Below, piece after piece: positions 12,796 through 23,870 of a stretch of DNA of 64,000 nt. The notes under the pieces are model-generated. The model worked only from the letters and a program-made list of their open reading frames with translations. It was not told the origin of the DNA and did no database searches. Numbering within the stretch: position 1 is the first letter of the stretch; the number at the start of each line of letters is the position of its first letter. Origin of the DNA: Polyodon spathula. Its lineage: Eukaryota > Chordata > Actinopteri > Acipenseriformes > Polyodontidae. The stretch spans positions 91,478,470 through 91,542,469 of the forward strand of contig NC_054536.1 of assembly GCF_017654505.1 (NCBI RefSeq), given 5' to 3'. A program made the translations under genes and the position numbers.

Positions 12796-13849
12796 CTAGA
12801 TAAAATAAAATAATAATGAGATAATCATTTACAAAAAAAGGAAGTGTCACGTGTGCTAATAATCAGTTATACGTACTGTCATCTAATAAAGTGTAGTATA
12901 ACCATCACTCTGTAGCGTTTGACTCTAGCTAAAAGTGTAGCCAGTGAGATGGGAACACTCTTGCAGAAAAAAACTACTGTACAGGCTACCAAAGGTAGGA
13001 CAGTTAAGGACAAGGAATTGTCTCCATTGTAAGCTGATCCATGTCTATCTAATTAATGGTAATTCACAAGGGCTGAAAGGGGAATCATTTACAATGTTTG
13101 TTTTTTTTATTTATTTATTTTTTAAACTGCATCATTTGTATGAAACATTAATAAGTGTTTATTTATTATGTGCTATAAAAAAATGTTATCAATACAGATT
13201 TACTGTCAAGACAACATTTTGTTCAAAGTGTGACTGACAATCAACACCCTGCAGTGATCCTGCGAGAGCAGCTGCTGCCTGCTGCACTACTATAGGACTG
13301 GCACAATGGAAACTATGAATGGAATAAATTCTGATCAATTAACATTCTTCCAAAAACTGAAGACAAAGCAGAGAATCTAGTCTCTAATTAATTAATAGTT
13401 AATATATACAAACTGAGAAACAAGCAGTTGCATAAGAGACCATGAATTATAAAACAGTGGTTTTGTAAATCATGTTCTTAATCTTATTGTGCAGTTAATA
13501 GTTTTTAAATTATTCCTTCTAATCTTAAACGCAGCATGCTTAGACACGTTTACTTTCATCATGCTTTACTTCTATGGATAGTTACTATGGATAGTTACTC
13601 TCTTTTCAGGATTTAACTCCTCAAAGTATACAATTGAAAATCGACATGAAGAATTTAACTGAGCAGGTGAGATACAATAATGGCAATGCCCTCCAAGTTT
13701 GATGAAAAATGTGCTTCACTTTACAGCTCTGTTGCTCTCCAAAGTAGCCCAAGGCTACATATACCCCCTTTGTGTATGGGTCCTTATGCCTGGTTATAGC
13801 CAGATTGTTTTTATTCAATACTTAAATAGTCAGTAAATGCCAATGAGAC

Positions 13850-14620
13850 CAATATAATACAATTCAATTGGAGAAAGCATTGGCAGACCACAGGGTTACC
13901 AGCAGTGGCATCACTGAGACCTTCTCTGTGTAATACTCAGCCTACGGTTGAAATGGAAACCCCAGTCACACTTGCAGCCAGTTCACTTTGAATATCTTTG
14001 GCAGTCAATCTCAGATTGTTATTAACCTTTGTCACAATTCTTCTACCTGTTCTTGGTGAAAGAACTTTCTTCCAGACCGAGGGAGCGCTGTGGCAGTACC
14101 ATGAGTCTTGTACTTCTTGATAATGGAAACAATAGTTGAAATTGGAATACTCAAATGCTTAAAAATCTTCTCGTATCTTTCTCCAACTTTATCATAATAA
14201 ATAATTTTCTGCCTAAGGTCTTCAGATAGCTCTTTACTTTTTCCCCATATTGACTTATTGGTAATGACAGCAATCATCTTATGCCTAACCCTTTTATTCT
14301 CTTTAAGAATGTTCACCTACTCTAATTCTAGACTTTTCTAGCATTAGGTTCTGCATTATCATATTGAAATTTCTAGTACCTAGTAGACAATACTGTCATA
14401 GCATCAGAGAGTATGAAAACTTTTGAATTTACATTTTTGGAGTTTTGCCAAAAAACTGCTGAAATAAATAATTGTAGACATCTACTTCTTGTAACTTTTT
14501 CCTCATTCACAAAAGCAAAACTTTTGCTACAAAAGATTTTTCCTAAAATTCTTTGTTTTCAAGAAATTTCTAGAAATTATAATTTTCCATTGGTGTATGT
14601 AAATATTTTGACTACAACTG
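13850..14620 (-). mobile_element. Tc1-like transposon D, truncated
   Basis: The right end near 14,620 has a Tc1-type terminus (minus-strand reading CAGTTGTAGTCAAAATATTT) next to TA. The minus-strand open frame at 14,032-14,316 encodes only the paired-like N-terminal DNA-binding region, including LSEDLRQKIIYY and GTATALPRSGRK. No catalytic DDE part is present and the left boundary is approximate. Confidence 0.75.
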
Positions 14621-14631
14621 TACATCTATAT

Positions 14632-14970
14632 ACAGCTATGGCCAAAAGTTTAGCAACGTCTAAAATTTTAAGATTGAGATATTATTTTAAAAACAAATGA
14701 ACATAATTAGGATATTTTATTTAACATCATGTAATCAAAGAAACTACAAAATGACAATGCAAAAGACTACCGGAAGCCTACGGTATTTCATTTTAGATTT
14801 TGAAATGTCACATTTTTCAATTTTTGTCAGTTTTTCGATAAGTATATGGAAAACTACAATGCGACATGTAATTCAATATGTTAACATAACATTCAGCAGG
14901 TTTCATTCAATTTTATGAGGCAAAATGAGTTAATTCTATAATGTGATGCAGAACCTTTGGCAATGGCTGT
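14632..14970. mobile_element. MITE with short inverted repeats
   Basis: The left end CAGCTATGGCCAAAAG and the right end (inverted CAGCCATTGCCAAAGG) enclose about 340 bp of AT-rich DNA with no transposase. TA lies outside both ends, as expected for Tc1/mariner-mobilised elements. Part of the same sequence recurs inverted at about 32,690-32,820. An ORF inside it is a chance frame. Confidence 0.75.
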
Positions 14971-15293
14971 ATATTGTATGCTGTATGTTGAAATGCCTCA
15001 CAGTTTCCAAACATGTTGTTTAAATGTACAGTAATGTAAAATATATGGTGGCGGAGTCTTCTTGTTTACTGGTCTGTGTAATCTCTATACTGTGTGCTTG
15101 GAGAATGTACATGTATTTTTACCTGTAGAACAATACATGACCCTGGCTTAATGCAGCAATGAATAAGACTAGTTTCCCTTAACAACAACTTTATTCAAAC
15201 TATATAAGAGCAGTGCAAAAGGTTAACAGTTGCTATCCACCGCTACTTTGTATTTTGCTCATAACAAAAGCTTGAAAACTACGGGCTAACTAT

Positions 15294-15909
15294 GGGTCAG
15301 CCTGGAAAGAAGCGAGACTCTGTTGTAAGACCGTATTGACTTGAAAGGTAAATGAGGGGCACCTACAAGTAATAAGGCAGCTGCAACCGTTTACCTAGAT
15401 GTCATGCAGGATCACATATAGGGGCCAGGGTAACGCTGATCTTTTCCTTCGTTTGGGTTAACGCTAGGAGAGAGAAGGACCGAGAGAGGAGCTCTCATTG
15501 TGAAAAAGAATACATGTTGTGATTTGTTGTGTTTGTCTTCATAACTGTCTGTGTTTTCACCACTACACAGCTAAACACACAAATCTGGGGCTGTCGGCGA
15601 GGGTCAGCACGAACCGGATCACCACGGCACCAACCGTCGCGAATTACCTGTGTCTTCACCACCGCACACCCACGTCTGCACTCACCCAGGACTGTTGACC
15701 ATGTGTTTGCTTTTGTTCGGGACTGTGTCCTGTTATTGTTATCCCCGCACCTTACACATTGTTGTGTATAGCCGGGGATTTGTTATTTTACGGTCACCAG
15801 ACCTGGATTACAAATAAAAGCACTTTTTCAATGGACATTGTTGTCTGCCTGTCACTCCTGCATCGCATCACCGCTACACCTGTTCCCCTTTACCAGCCAC
15901 TTTGCCACA
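15294..15909 (+). repeat. 5' LTR of the Gmr1-like element (5'-truncated)
   Basis: It aligns closely with 20,034-20,648 and in part with 21,768-22,021. The AAATAAAAGCAC polyadenylation region is near 15,812 and the end is TTTGCCACA at 15,909. The intact solo copy (19,914-20,648) shows that the full LTR starts TGTGACGG and is 735 bp long. Confidence 0.88.
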
Positions 15910-15917
15910 CGTGGTGA

Positions 15918-16700
15918 TTATGGACCACAACGCGCTGGCGGAGCTGCTGCAGGCGCTGGAGAGCAGACGTGATGCAGAGGAGAGAAGGAGGGAGGAGCGC
16001 TACACAGCGCTCACTGAACAGGTAGGGCTGGCTGTTGCTGCAGCGACTGCCCCTACCACAACACCGCTGGTGTCGCCCCCCGAAGGCAAGGGAGATGAAG
16101 ATGTCAGTGGAGGATGACCCGGAGGCGTATTTGGTGGTGTTTGAGTGGCTGGCTACTGCGGCGGCTTGGCCGTGGGAGTTCTGGGCCAGCCAGTTGGGAC
16201 CCTGCCTGATCAGGGAGGCTCAGGCAGCCTACCAATCCATGAGTGACCATCACGCCACTGATTACGACCTGGTCAAACAGGTTGTCCTCCGCCACCTGAA
16301 TATAACCGCGGAGACCCACCGGGCACGGTGTAGGGAGTACCGGAGTGCCCCGGAGACACGCCCCAGGGTGGTTGCAGAGCGGTTGTGCCATTGTGGTGGA
16401 GCAATTCTGCCATGTGGTCGGCGCCGAAACCCAGGCGTGGATACGGCGCCAAAACCCTGTCACCCTGGAGGAGGCGGTCAAATTGGCAGAAGACTATGAA
16501 GACCTCCTGACTTCTGCCCAGATCAGAATCCTGTCGGCCCCTGCCCTTCGGAGCAGCCGACCTCTCCTCCAACACCAGAGGTGCTGCCCCTGCCCCGTTG
16601 CCATACCAGCAGTGGGACAGATTTCTAACCTATGCCCTCTCTGTCCCTCCTATCTATTTTTGATCAACCAGCCAGGATATCTGGCCAGGTCATGCCCTGC
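15918..16700 (+). pseudogene. gag region of the Gmr1-like element
   Basis: The start near 15,920 reads MDHNALAELLQALESRRDAE. After a frameshift near 16,090 a capsid-like block follows with EDDPEAYLVVFEWLATAAAW and LIREAQAAY. The nested element carries the related EDDPEAYLVAFERQATAAQW at 21,310, which confirms the family resemblance. A degenerate CCHC-like cysteine-rich part lies near 16,580-16,700. Broken by frameshifts. Confidence 0.75.
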
Positions 16701-16789
16701 TGCTATGGAGTGTGATGTGGCCGAGTGCAATTGGGCACCTGAAACTGGTAAGCGTGGGGACAATGGTTGGGAGGGGCCTTGTCTGATTA

Positions 16790-17030
16790 ATGTTGTTTTA
16801 GGGAATGTGAAAACCCACGCATTAGTGGACACAGGTTGTAAGCAAACCTTGATCGGCCACGAGGTCAGGTGGCCATCTCCTGTATCCATGGAGATACGGC
16901 GGCATACCCCACATTAAAAGTATATTTATCGGTAGGACCGATAAAACGTCACCTTGTAGTCGGGGTGGCGGAAAGGTTGCCACACCCAGTTATTCTGGGC
17001 CGAGACTGGCCAAAAGTCAAAGAATTGATG
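16790..17030 (+). pseudogene. Aspartic protease region of the Gmr1-like element
   Basis: The retroviral-type protease active site appears as ALVDTGCKQTLIG at about 16,823-16,860. The C-terminal flap region HPVILGRDWP follows at about 16,985-17,010 in another frame. One frameshift near 16,880 separates them. Confidence 0.8.
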
Positions 17031-17159
17031 CAAATAATGACAGTCTTAACCACACACGTAAACCTGGCAGAAAAAAAGAAAAGGGAACGGATTGGTGATG
17101 TGTTTCCTTTTCACATTGAAATGTGAGGGAGCGTTTTTGAGACAAGGCTGGGGGGTCTG

Positions 17160-18480
17160 GTGAGAGAGTGCTGCAATGGTAACAAACGCCAGTCGAAGGA
17201 AGTGGGAACGCAGTGTGAGCGAGACAGCACGGTTACTGGGCCGACTAGGGCAGAAGTTATTCCAGCCCCTCTCAATGTACCGGACCTGTGGTACTCAAGC
17301 GCGGACCTAGTGTGGGGCCAACATAACGACCCGTCACTGGTGCATGGTTGGGGGCAGGTCCGGTTCATTGAAGGTAAGGATGTTGACGGCGCTGGGGCAC
17401 TAGTATATCCACATTATAGTATCAAGGGGCAATTACTATATAGGGTAAACCTAGCCGCAGGCACAGGACAGCCTGTAACACAATTGTTGGTTCCCCTGTC
17501 TTGTCGGACCGAGATCATGAGGCTGGCGCATGATATCCCTTTTGCGGGGCACCTCGGAGCCGAGAAGATGAGGGAACAGATATTGGCTCGATTCTATTGG
17601 CTTAGTCTTCATGCTGATGTGTCGAGATATGTAGCCACATGCCTAGACTGCCAGCGAGTAGTGCCGGGTTGAGTGCGCCCCGCCCCTTTGGTCCCACTGC
17701 CGATTATTTCCACTCCTTTCGAGCGCATTGCAATGAACATAGTGGGCCCTTTGCTACCTTCTGACTCTGGGTATACGCATATATTAGTAGTGGTGGATTA
17801 CGCAACGCGATACCCGGAGGCAGTTCCATTAAGGTCCACTAGTGCCGCTCCAATAGCCACCGAGTTAGCGCAGATTATGGCTAGAGTAGGGATCCCCAAG
17901 GAGATTTTGACTGATCACGGGACCTGGTTGAACGCTTTAATCAGACCTTAAAGTCGATGCTGAGGTGATTCGTAACACAGAAGCAGAAACATTGGGCATC
18001 GCTTCTTCCCTACCTCCTTTTTGCGGTAAGAAGTGCCGCAGAGTTCAACGGGGTTCTCCCCCTTTGAGCTCCTGTACGGTCGGCAGCCTCGCGGCATTCT
18101 CGACCTGCTGAGAGAGGGGTGGAAGGAGCACAAAGGCTCGTCCAAAAATGTAGTGAAGTATGTGCTCCTACTAAGAGATCGCCTGGATTTGGTCGGTCGT
18201 TTGGCCCAAAAACACCTCAGATCGGCTCAGCACCGACAGCAGCAGCATTACAATAAAAATGCACGGATTCTAACCTTTCGACCAGGAGACAAGGTAATGC
18301 TGCTACTTCCCTCATCAGAATCAAAACTGTGTGCTAAATGGCAGGGGCCTTATGAGGTGACTCAGGCTATAGGGAAAGTAAATTATGAAATTAGACAACC
18401 CGATTGCAGGAATGAACGTAAAATTTACCATGTTAATTTGTTAAAGCCCCAGCAGGCAAGGGAGGTCTTATTTATTGCCA
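17160..18480 (+). pseudogene. Integrase region of the Gmr1-like element (precedes RT)
   Basis: The zinc-binding HHCC domain is seen as GHLGAEKMREQILARFYW...CLDCQR at about 17,550-17,655. After a stop near 17,671 the DDE core follows: ERIAMNIVGPLLPSDSGYTH, VVDYATRYPEAVPL, ILTDHGTW (about 17,720-17,930). A frameshift near 17,950 leads to GFSPFELLYGRQPRG. The GPY/F C-terminal domain comes next (KWQGPYEVTQAIGKVNYEI, about 18,335-18,400). It is followed directly by the RT domain with no intervening LTR or gag, so the order is real in this copy. Confidence 0.88.
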
Positions 18481-18549
18481 TAGGCAATATGGAGGATGAT
18501 TTAGGCCCCGAGCACAAGAGCGATTTCTATGGGGGGAACAATTGGTTCC

Positions 18550-19470
18550 GGATCAGCAAAGAGAGCTGCGTAAGCTTATTGAGGAGTTCAGCGATGTTTT
18601 TTCTGATGTGCCCGGCAGAACAAACTTAGTTGAATATGACATTATCTCTCCACCGGTGTCACAATGCGAGAGAGACCGTACTGGATCCCGAAAAGTCGAC
18701 GAAGTGGCGTTTGCAAAGAGGTACGGGATATGCTCGAGCTTGGGGTGATTGAACCTTCCAGGAGCGAGTGGTGCAGTCCGATTGTCATAGTGGCTAAGAA
18801 AGACAGCATCAACCGCTTCTGCGTGGATTTCAGAAAGATAAACACTATTGCTAAGTTCGATGCATATCCCATGCCTCGGGTCGACAGACTTTTAGACAGA
18901 CTGGGAAAAGCAGGTTTATTTCCACTCTGGACTTGACGAAGGGATACTGGCAAATTCCTTTAACCAGCAGCTCCAGAGAGAAAACCGCATTTTCAACACC
19001 AGAAGGGCTGTTCCACTTTAAAACCATGCCATTTGGGCTACATGGTGTGCCCGCTGCCTTTCAGAGACTGATGGACCAGGTTTTATGCCCACAACATGAA
19101 TATACAGCAGTGTATATTGATGACGTGGTGATATACAGCTCCACCTGGAGAGATCATTTGGCTAGGGTTGCAGTCGTCCTTCAGTATCTAAGGGCAGCCC
19201 GGCTGACAGCTAACTTGAGGAAATGTGCGTTTGCCAAAACAGAGACGCAATGTTTGGGATTTTTAATGGGGAATGGAAGGGTGAGACCTGTGGTCACCAA
19301 AATCCAGGCTTTGGTTGATGCAGCGATCCCCAAAACCAAGACTCGGGTGAGGTCACTACTGGGCTTAGCCGATTATTACCGCCGCTTCATCCCCGAGTAC
19401 GCCACAGTGGTTAACCCGTTAGTCGACCTCACCAAAAAGAGTGCTCCAAATTTAATTAAATGATTTAATT
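18550..19470 (+). pseudogene. Reverse transcriptase region of the Gmr1-like element
   Basis: It opens with QQRELRKLIEEFSDVFSDVP and LVEYDIIS. RT motifs follow: KKDSINRFCVDFRKINTIAK and AYPMPRVDRLLDRLG, then TKGYWQIPL in the next frame, FKTMPFGLHGVPAAFQRLMD, and the catalytic YIDDVVIYSS at about 19,116-19,145. The thumb ends with SLLGLADYYRRFIPEYA. Frameshifts near 18,710 and 18,935 interrupt it. Confidence 0.92.
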
Positions 19471-19703
19471 GAGTGTCAGGGGGCGTTTGATGCTATTAAG
19501 TGTAGGCTTTGCCAGGCCCCCACTCTTATCACATCGGATTTCACCAAGAGATTCATCCTCCACACCGACGCATCGGATGTAGGTTTGGGTGCAGTCTTGT
19601 CCCAAAAAGTAGCTGGAGTAGAACACCCGATATTGTACCTGAACAAAAAAAATGTTACCTCGGGAACGTAACTACTCCATAGTCGAAAAAGAGTGTTTGG
19701 CCA
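19471..19703 (+). pseudogene. RNase H domain, first half
   Basis: The sequence LHTDASDVGLGAVLSQK carries the first catalytic Asp of RNase H (about 19,560-19,610). The frame breaks near 19,650, and the domain stops at ...ECLA where the foreign element starts at 19,704. The domain continues at 21,515. Confidence 0.85.
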
Positions 19704-21514
19704 TAGGATAGAGAGAGAAAGGATCGATGCTGTAAATCTCCCTCCCGATTAGAAAGGGCGCTGTGTAAGGGGGAAGGTAAGCTGCCTCCTAGAGCTGCCA
19801 CCTCGGTGGTAGGTGGAAACCGGAAGGTGACCATATTAGGAAGGGCGTGTAGCTGCAAGTACTCAGGACGATTCCATTGCAGTCAGCTGCGGGGCAGCCT
19901 TCTATTAGGGAAATGTGACGGAAAGATGAGTTCTGGTGATGAATCTTCCTCCCAACCTGTGAGGGCGCTAAAGAACGGGAGGAGAAGCATCTGGAAGGGC
20001 TGGCCTGACAGTTCGTTTCCGGGTCAGGGAAGTGGGTCAGCCTGGAGGGAAGCGCGACTCTGTTGTAAGACCGTATTGATTTGAGAGATAAACGAGAGGC
20101 AGCTGCAAGTAATAAGGCAGCTGCAACCGTTTATCTCGATATCATGCGGGATTACATATAGGGGCCAGGGTAACGCTGGTCTTTTCCTTCGTTTGGGTAA
20201 ATGTTCGGAGAGAGAAGGAGCGAGAGAGGAGCTCTCGTTGTTGCAGAGAATTACGTGTTGTGTTTTGTTGTGTTTGTTTTGTAATTGTCTGCGTTTTGCA
20301 CCACCAGACAGTTAACTCACCTATCCGGAGCTGTCGACCAGGGTCAGCACAATCCGGATCACCACTGCACGGAACCGTCACGAAATACAGTGTCTTCACC
20401 CACCACAAGCACGTCTGCACTCACCCAGGACTGGTGACCGTGTGTTCGTTTTGTTCGGGACTGTGTCTGTGTTATTGCTATCCCCGTGCTTTACACATTG
20501 TTGTGTATAGCCGGGGATTTATTATTTAACGGTCACCAGACCTGGATTATAAATAAAAGCACCTTTTCACTGGAAACTGTTGTCTGCCTGTCACTCCTGC
20601 ATCGCATCACCGTTATACCTGTTCCCCTCCACTAGCCACTTTGCCACAGGAAACCATGGCAACGCGGTGACTGTGGGAAGGAGTTTGCTGGGTACAAAGG
20701 GGAGCAGCTATGTCAAAACCTTGGCTTACGCTAAAAAATGAAACTAGACGGCCGGAGCCTGTATTGATTGATTTGTTTGTTTGGATTACGTGTGTTTTGT
20801 GTTGCAGAGGAGGAGCGAGCCGCGGACCAGCTGAGCACAGAGCACGTCCCCGCACAGCACAGCACAGCACCGCACCGCACCACTCACGGCACCACGCTTC
20901 TCAGCACCAAGAGCACTGCATGCACAGAGAACGTGGGGACGGACAAAGTCCCGTTTTTGTTTACTTTTTATTTTTATTAAGAAGAGCTGCCGTGGACCCC
21001 CCAATACCATTGCTGGTAAAGGGGTGGATTATTTTGTGTTGGTATTTGTTTTGTTATTATTTTCGTTATTATTAAAAAACAGACTGTTTTGGGAGAACGA
21101 TTGTGTGGACCTCCTTCCTTCTCTGCACGTGATCACACTTGGTGTCAGAAGTGGGATTATAATGGACCCAACCGCATTGGCAGCGCTGTTGGAGGCACAG
21201 GAGCCATGATGGAGAGGATGCATGGCTTGTTCCTAGAGGCCAATCGGGGGAGGGAACAGGTGGTTCAACCAGCAGTACCCTTACCAAGGGTAAGGGTAGT
21301 GAAGATGTCGCTGGAGGATGACCCTGAGGCTTACTTAGTTGCCTTTGAAAGGCAGGCAACAGCAGCTCAGTGGCCTCGGGAGTGGTGGGCTACCCAGTTG
21401 GGCCCCAATTTGATCGGAGAGGCTCAGGCAGCCTATTAAGCCCTGACACATGAGCAAGAACGTTGTTGGGAGAACGATTGTGTGGACCTCCTTCCTTCAC
21501 TGCACGTGACCACA
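19704..21514 (+). mobile_element. Second LTR element inserted in RNase H (TSD GGCCA)
   Basis: This block interrupts the RNase H codons. GGCCA precedes it (19,699-19,703) and is repeated after it (21,515-21,519), giving a 5-bp target duplication. Its 5' LTR runs 19,704-19,913 and 20,649-21,137, split by a solo LTR. The LTR end, near GCACGTGATCACA, is followed by TTGGTGTCAGAAGTGGGAT, a gypsy-type primer-binding-like sequence. A short gag start follows (about 21,160-21,440), and then the last ~55 bp of the 3' LTR (about 21,462-21,514). Most of the internal region is deleted. Confidence 0.82.
19914..20648 (+). mobile_element. Solo LTR of the Gmr1-like family (TSD GGAAA)
   Basis: A 735-bp LTR beginning TGTGACGGAAAG and ending TTGCCACA. 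It is flanked by the 5-bp direct repeat GGAAA at 19,909-19,913 and 20,649-20,653. From 20,034 on it aligns with the 5' LTR at 15,294. It sits inside the 5' LTR of the element inserted at 19,704, so it is the youngest of the three insertions. It probably arose by LTR-LTR recombination of a full copy. Confidence 0.9.
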
Positions 21515-21765
21515 GGCCATTAAATGGGCTACTCACTCTTTACGATAATGCCTGCTGGCACACTCATTTAATCTGGTCACAGACCACGCCCCACTCACGT
21601 GGTTAAGCACAATGAAGGACAGCAATGCCCGGATAACTCGGTGGTATCTGGCATTGCAGCCCTTCATGTACCATATGGTACACCATGCGGGGAAAGACCA
21701 CCCAAATGCAGATTATTTTTCCTGGGAGGGGGGAGTAATGGGAAAGATAGATTTAGCCGAGTGTT
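21515..21765 (+). pseudogene. RNase H domain, second half, next to the 3' LTR
   Basis: RNase H resumes here: LVTDHAPLTW-like residues, then NARITRWYLALQPF, VHHAGKDHPNADYFSWEGG (about 21,625-21,735). LTR sequence follows within about 40 bp. RNase H is therefore the last domain before the 3' LTR, with integrase far upstream. Confidence 0.85.
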
Positions 21766-21767
21766 CC

Positions 21768-22021
21768 TTCCACCGCACACGCACGTCTGCACTCACCCAG
21801 GACGGGTAACCGCATCTTGTGTTTTTGTTCGGGACTGTGCCCTGTTATTGCTATCCCCGCGCTTTACACATTGTTGTGTATAGCCGGGGATTTATTATTT
21901 TACGATCACCAGACCTGGAATACAAATAAAAGGACTTTTTCACTGGATATCGTTGTCTGCCTGTCACTCCTGCATCGCATCACTGCTACACCTCTTCCCC
22001 TTTACCAGCCACTTTGCCACA
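21768..22021 (+). repeat. 3' LTR of the Gmr1-like element (5'-truncated)
   Basis: It matches the last ~250 bp of the LTRs at 15,294 and 19,914, including CCACTTTGCCACA at its end. The first ~480 bp of the LTR are missing. Confidence 0.85.
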
Positions 22022-22194
22022 CGTATATACTGTCAAATTGATACTTTCAGTGTAGGCTACATCTAATCTGAAGCAACACCTGCGTGCTAAACACATATCT
22101 CAAAATACACTTTCTAGCAAAAACACAACGACTAATGAACCAGTCTGTTTTGACAGAATATAACCGTTAATGAATGCTTTGTTTTATTTAGACA

Positions 22195-22523
22195 GAATTA
22201 TTATTATTATTATAATAATAATTATAATATTATAATAATAATAATAATACAAATTTCAGTTATATAGCACTCTTCATGCAAGCATTCCAGGGCACTTTAT
22301 AAAATAAATATAAAAAAGCCTGTGTCTAATATATAATCCAGCTACAAATAAACAGACCCAAACAAATACGTTTTCAAACGAATTTTAGGGACTGTCAGAA
22401 GATTAGCATTTTACGATCTCAGGGAACGACCGGGGACATATGGGGTCTGCAGATCTTGAAGGTAAGAAGGGCCAAGACCATGTAAGACCTTATATATAAT
22501 AATAATAATAATAATACTACTAC

Positions 22524-22569
<46 letters not shown>

Positions 22570-22570
22570 C
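22195..22570. repeat. (ATT/AAT)n trinucleotide repeats
   Basis: Two imperfect ATT/AAT tracts (about 22,198-22,249 and 22,494-22,569) flank about 240 bp of AT-rich unique sequence. Confidence 0.9.
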
Positions 22571-22959
22571 GCATCGGTAATAAAGCAAACTTGAAAGAGA
22601 TGTATGCAGTAATTGTATCAATTAAATTTGAATAAAACCAAGAATAAAAAAATCCTGATTAATTTTTGTAATCGCTTGACAGGCCTACTTAAACATTTTG
22701 TTTTAGTACAAATGTACAAGTTATAATAAGCTTACAATAATGGTAGCTTATATATATTTGTTTAAAGTGTTGTATCTCCTTGTAAATTTGAATCTTCCCG
22801 TTTTCACTGTGCCTATTTTAGTTCACTCCTGTAAAGCAGATGTGTCATCACAGAGAGATATCTCTATATTAATACATTTGAATAATACTAATAACAAAAC
22901 TAAATCAAGACCACAGAGAGCTCTGTTTCAATGATTCATGAATTGGGATCCTGTCTCCT

Positions 22960-22960
<1 letters not shown>

Positions 22961-23012
<52 letters not shown>
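22961..23012. repeat. Poly-T tract (52 bp)
   Basis: An uninterrupted T run. It could be the poly-A tail of a minus-strand retrocopy, but no retrocopy is recognisable beside it. The following 620 bp, up to COLQ exon 1, hold a C-run near 23,357 and a (CT)n tract at 23,400-23,425 but no other feature. Confidence 0.9.
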
Positions 23013-23015
<3 letters not shown>

Positions 23016-23635
23016 GTCAAAATGATCCCCAAATTATAAAAGCCAACATAATGAAACCTGTTTAGCTTTGTTATACTAACCTAAGGATTATTTTGATTGG
23101 TATATCTCTTTTTCATATGCTAAAACCATGAAGGGACAATCTGTTTTTTCAAAAAATGCATTGAAACAGTCTATGAAAGTCTATGAAACATACATAACTA
23201 ACTGCTCCTCTGCATTCAGTGTTTGCTGCTACAGGTTTTTCTGTGTGCTGCACTATAAAAGTCATCTGAATGTTTGCTAGTGACATATCTAAAGCCTGCT
23301 GATGTTTACTCTCCTAACATCTGACTGGAGTCCTGTAGCACTGAGGGGAGAAGAGGGGGGGGGGGTATTTATAGAAACAGATTTAAATTTAAATTTGGAT
23401 CTCTCTCTCTCTTGCTCTCTCTCTTCACACTGAAATAGAAATGAACGTGCACAAAAACAAGCCATTCACATAGTACAGAAAAGAATATGCATCCAAAACA
23501 AAAACAAAGCATGCCTCCCCCTCAACAATGCACTGAAATATTAAGTCTAGGAACTATAATCCACATAACCACAAGTGCGTTTTTCTAACAGGCGAGCTGC
23601 ACATAGAACAGAACAATAGGGAACAGCTGCATTAC

Positions 23636-23732
23636 CTGCTGGAAATGAAAAGGTGTTGTCCATGAAGGAGGACTGAGATAATACATAGCTGAAGAGGAGC
23701 TGGAAATGAAATCCAAATGCGATCAGGACCAT
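23636..23732 (-). CDS. COLQ: COLQ exon 1: start codon and signal peptide
   Basis: The minus-strand ATG at 23,732 opens 32 codons beginning MVLIAFGFHFQLLFSYVLSQ. The exon ends PA plus one G before the donor GTAAT. Human COLQ starts [23 protein letters not shown] and continues with ALPSLDQKK, so the alignment of start and end is good. The hydrophobic core (residues 2-19) is a secretory signal; cleavage probably follows Ser-Gln. The phase-1 donor joins the PRAD exon to give PA-A-LKPLEQKK. This start is preferred because it matches the human N-terminus and is the only Met upstream of the hydrophobic core. Confidence 0.88.
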
Positions 23733-23870
23733 ACTGCTTGGAGAGACTCAGCTATTCAAACTCGTGGACACTGGATCGGACTTTGGCTTTCTCTCTCTCT
23801 TCTTTTTTTTTTTCTCTCTCTCTCTCTCGCTCTATCTCTCTCTCTCTTGCTCTCTCTCTCTCTCTCAATA
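23733..23870 (-). promoter_or_regulatory. COLQ: COLQ 5' flank/5' UTR with (GA)n tract
   Basis: Immediately upstream of the COLQ ATG (minus strand) lies about 60 bp of ordinary sequence and then a 75-bp GA-rich tract (plus-strand CT, 23,794-23,868). No TATA box is visible at a convincing distance, so the transcription start is unknown. An untranslated upstream exon is possible. Confidence 0.35.

Larger units (their letters stand above)
15294..22021 (+). mobile_element. Gmr1-like Ty3/gypsy retrotransposon, order gag-PR-INT-RT-RH
   Basis: Plus-strand element in COLQ intron 1. The 5' LTR is 15,294-15,909, lacking its first ~120 bp, and the truncated 3' LTR is about 21,768-22,021. Between them lie gag, protease, integrase, reverse transcriptase and RNase H, in that order. 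RNase H is interrupted by another element (19,704-21,514) and resumes at 21,515, running to the 3' LTR. Integrase before RT is the reverse of ordinary Ty3/gypsy but matches the Gmr1 group described from Atlantic cod and other deuterostomes. Several frameshifts and stops make this copy inactive. Confidence 0.88.
12796..23635 (-). other. COLQ: COLQ intron 1 (10.8 kb), transposon-rich
   Basis: This intron separates the signal-peptide exon from the PRAD exon. It contains a Tc1 fragment, a MITE, the nested gypsy complex at 15.3-22.0 kb and trinucleotide repeats, all listed separately. The stretches 12,796-13,849, 14,971-15,293 and 22,571-22,960 show nothing I recognise. Near 22,250-22,330 a TATATAGCACTCTTCATGC stretch resembles a common dispersed fish repeat, but I cannot name it. 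Confidence 0.7.

Noticed and set aside
20710..21075. Plus-strand ORF of 121 residues
   Set aside because: It lies inside the 5' LTR of the element inserted at 19,704. No domain is visible.
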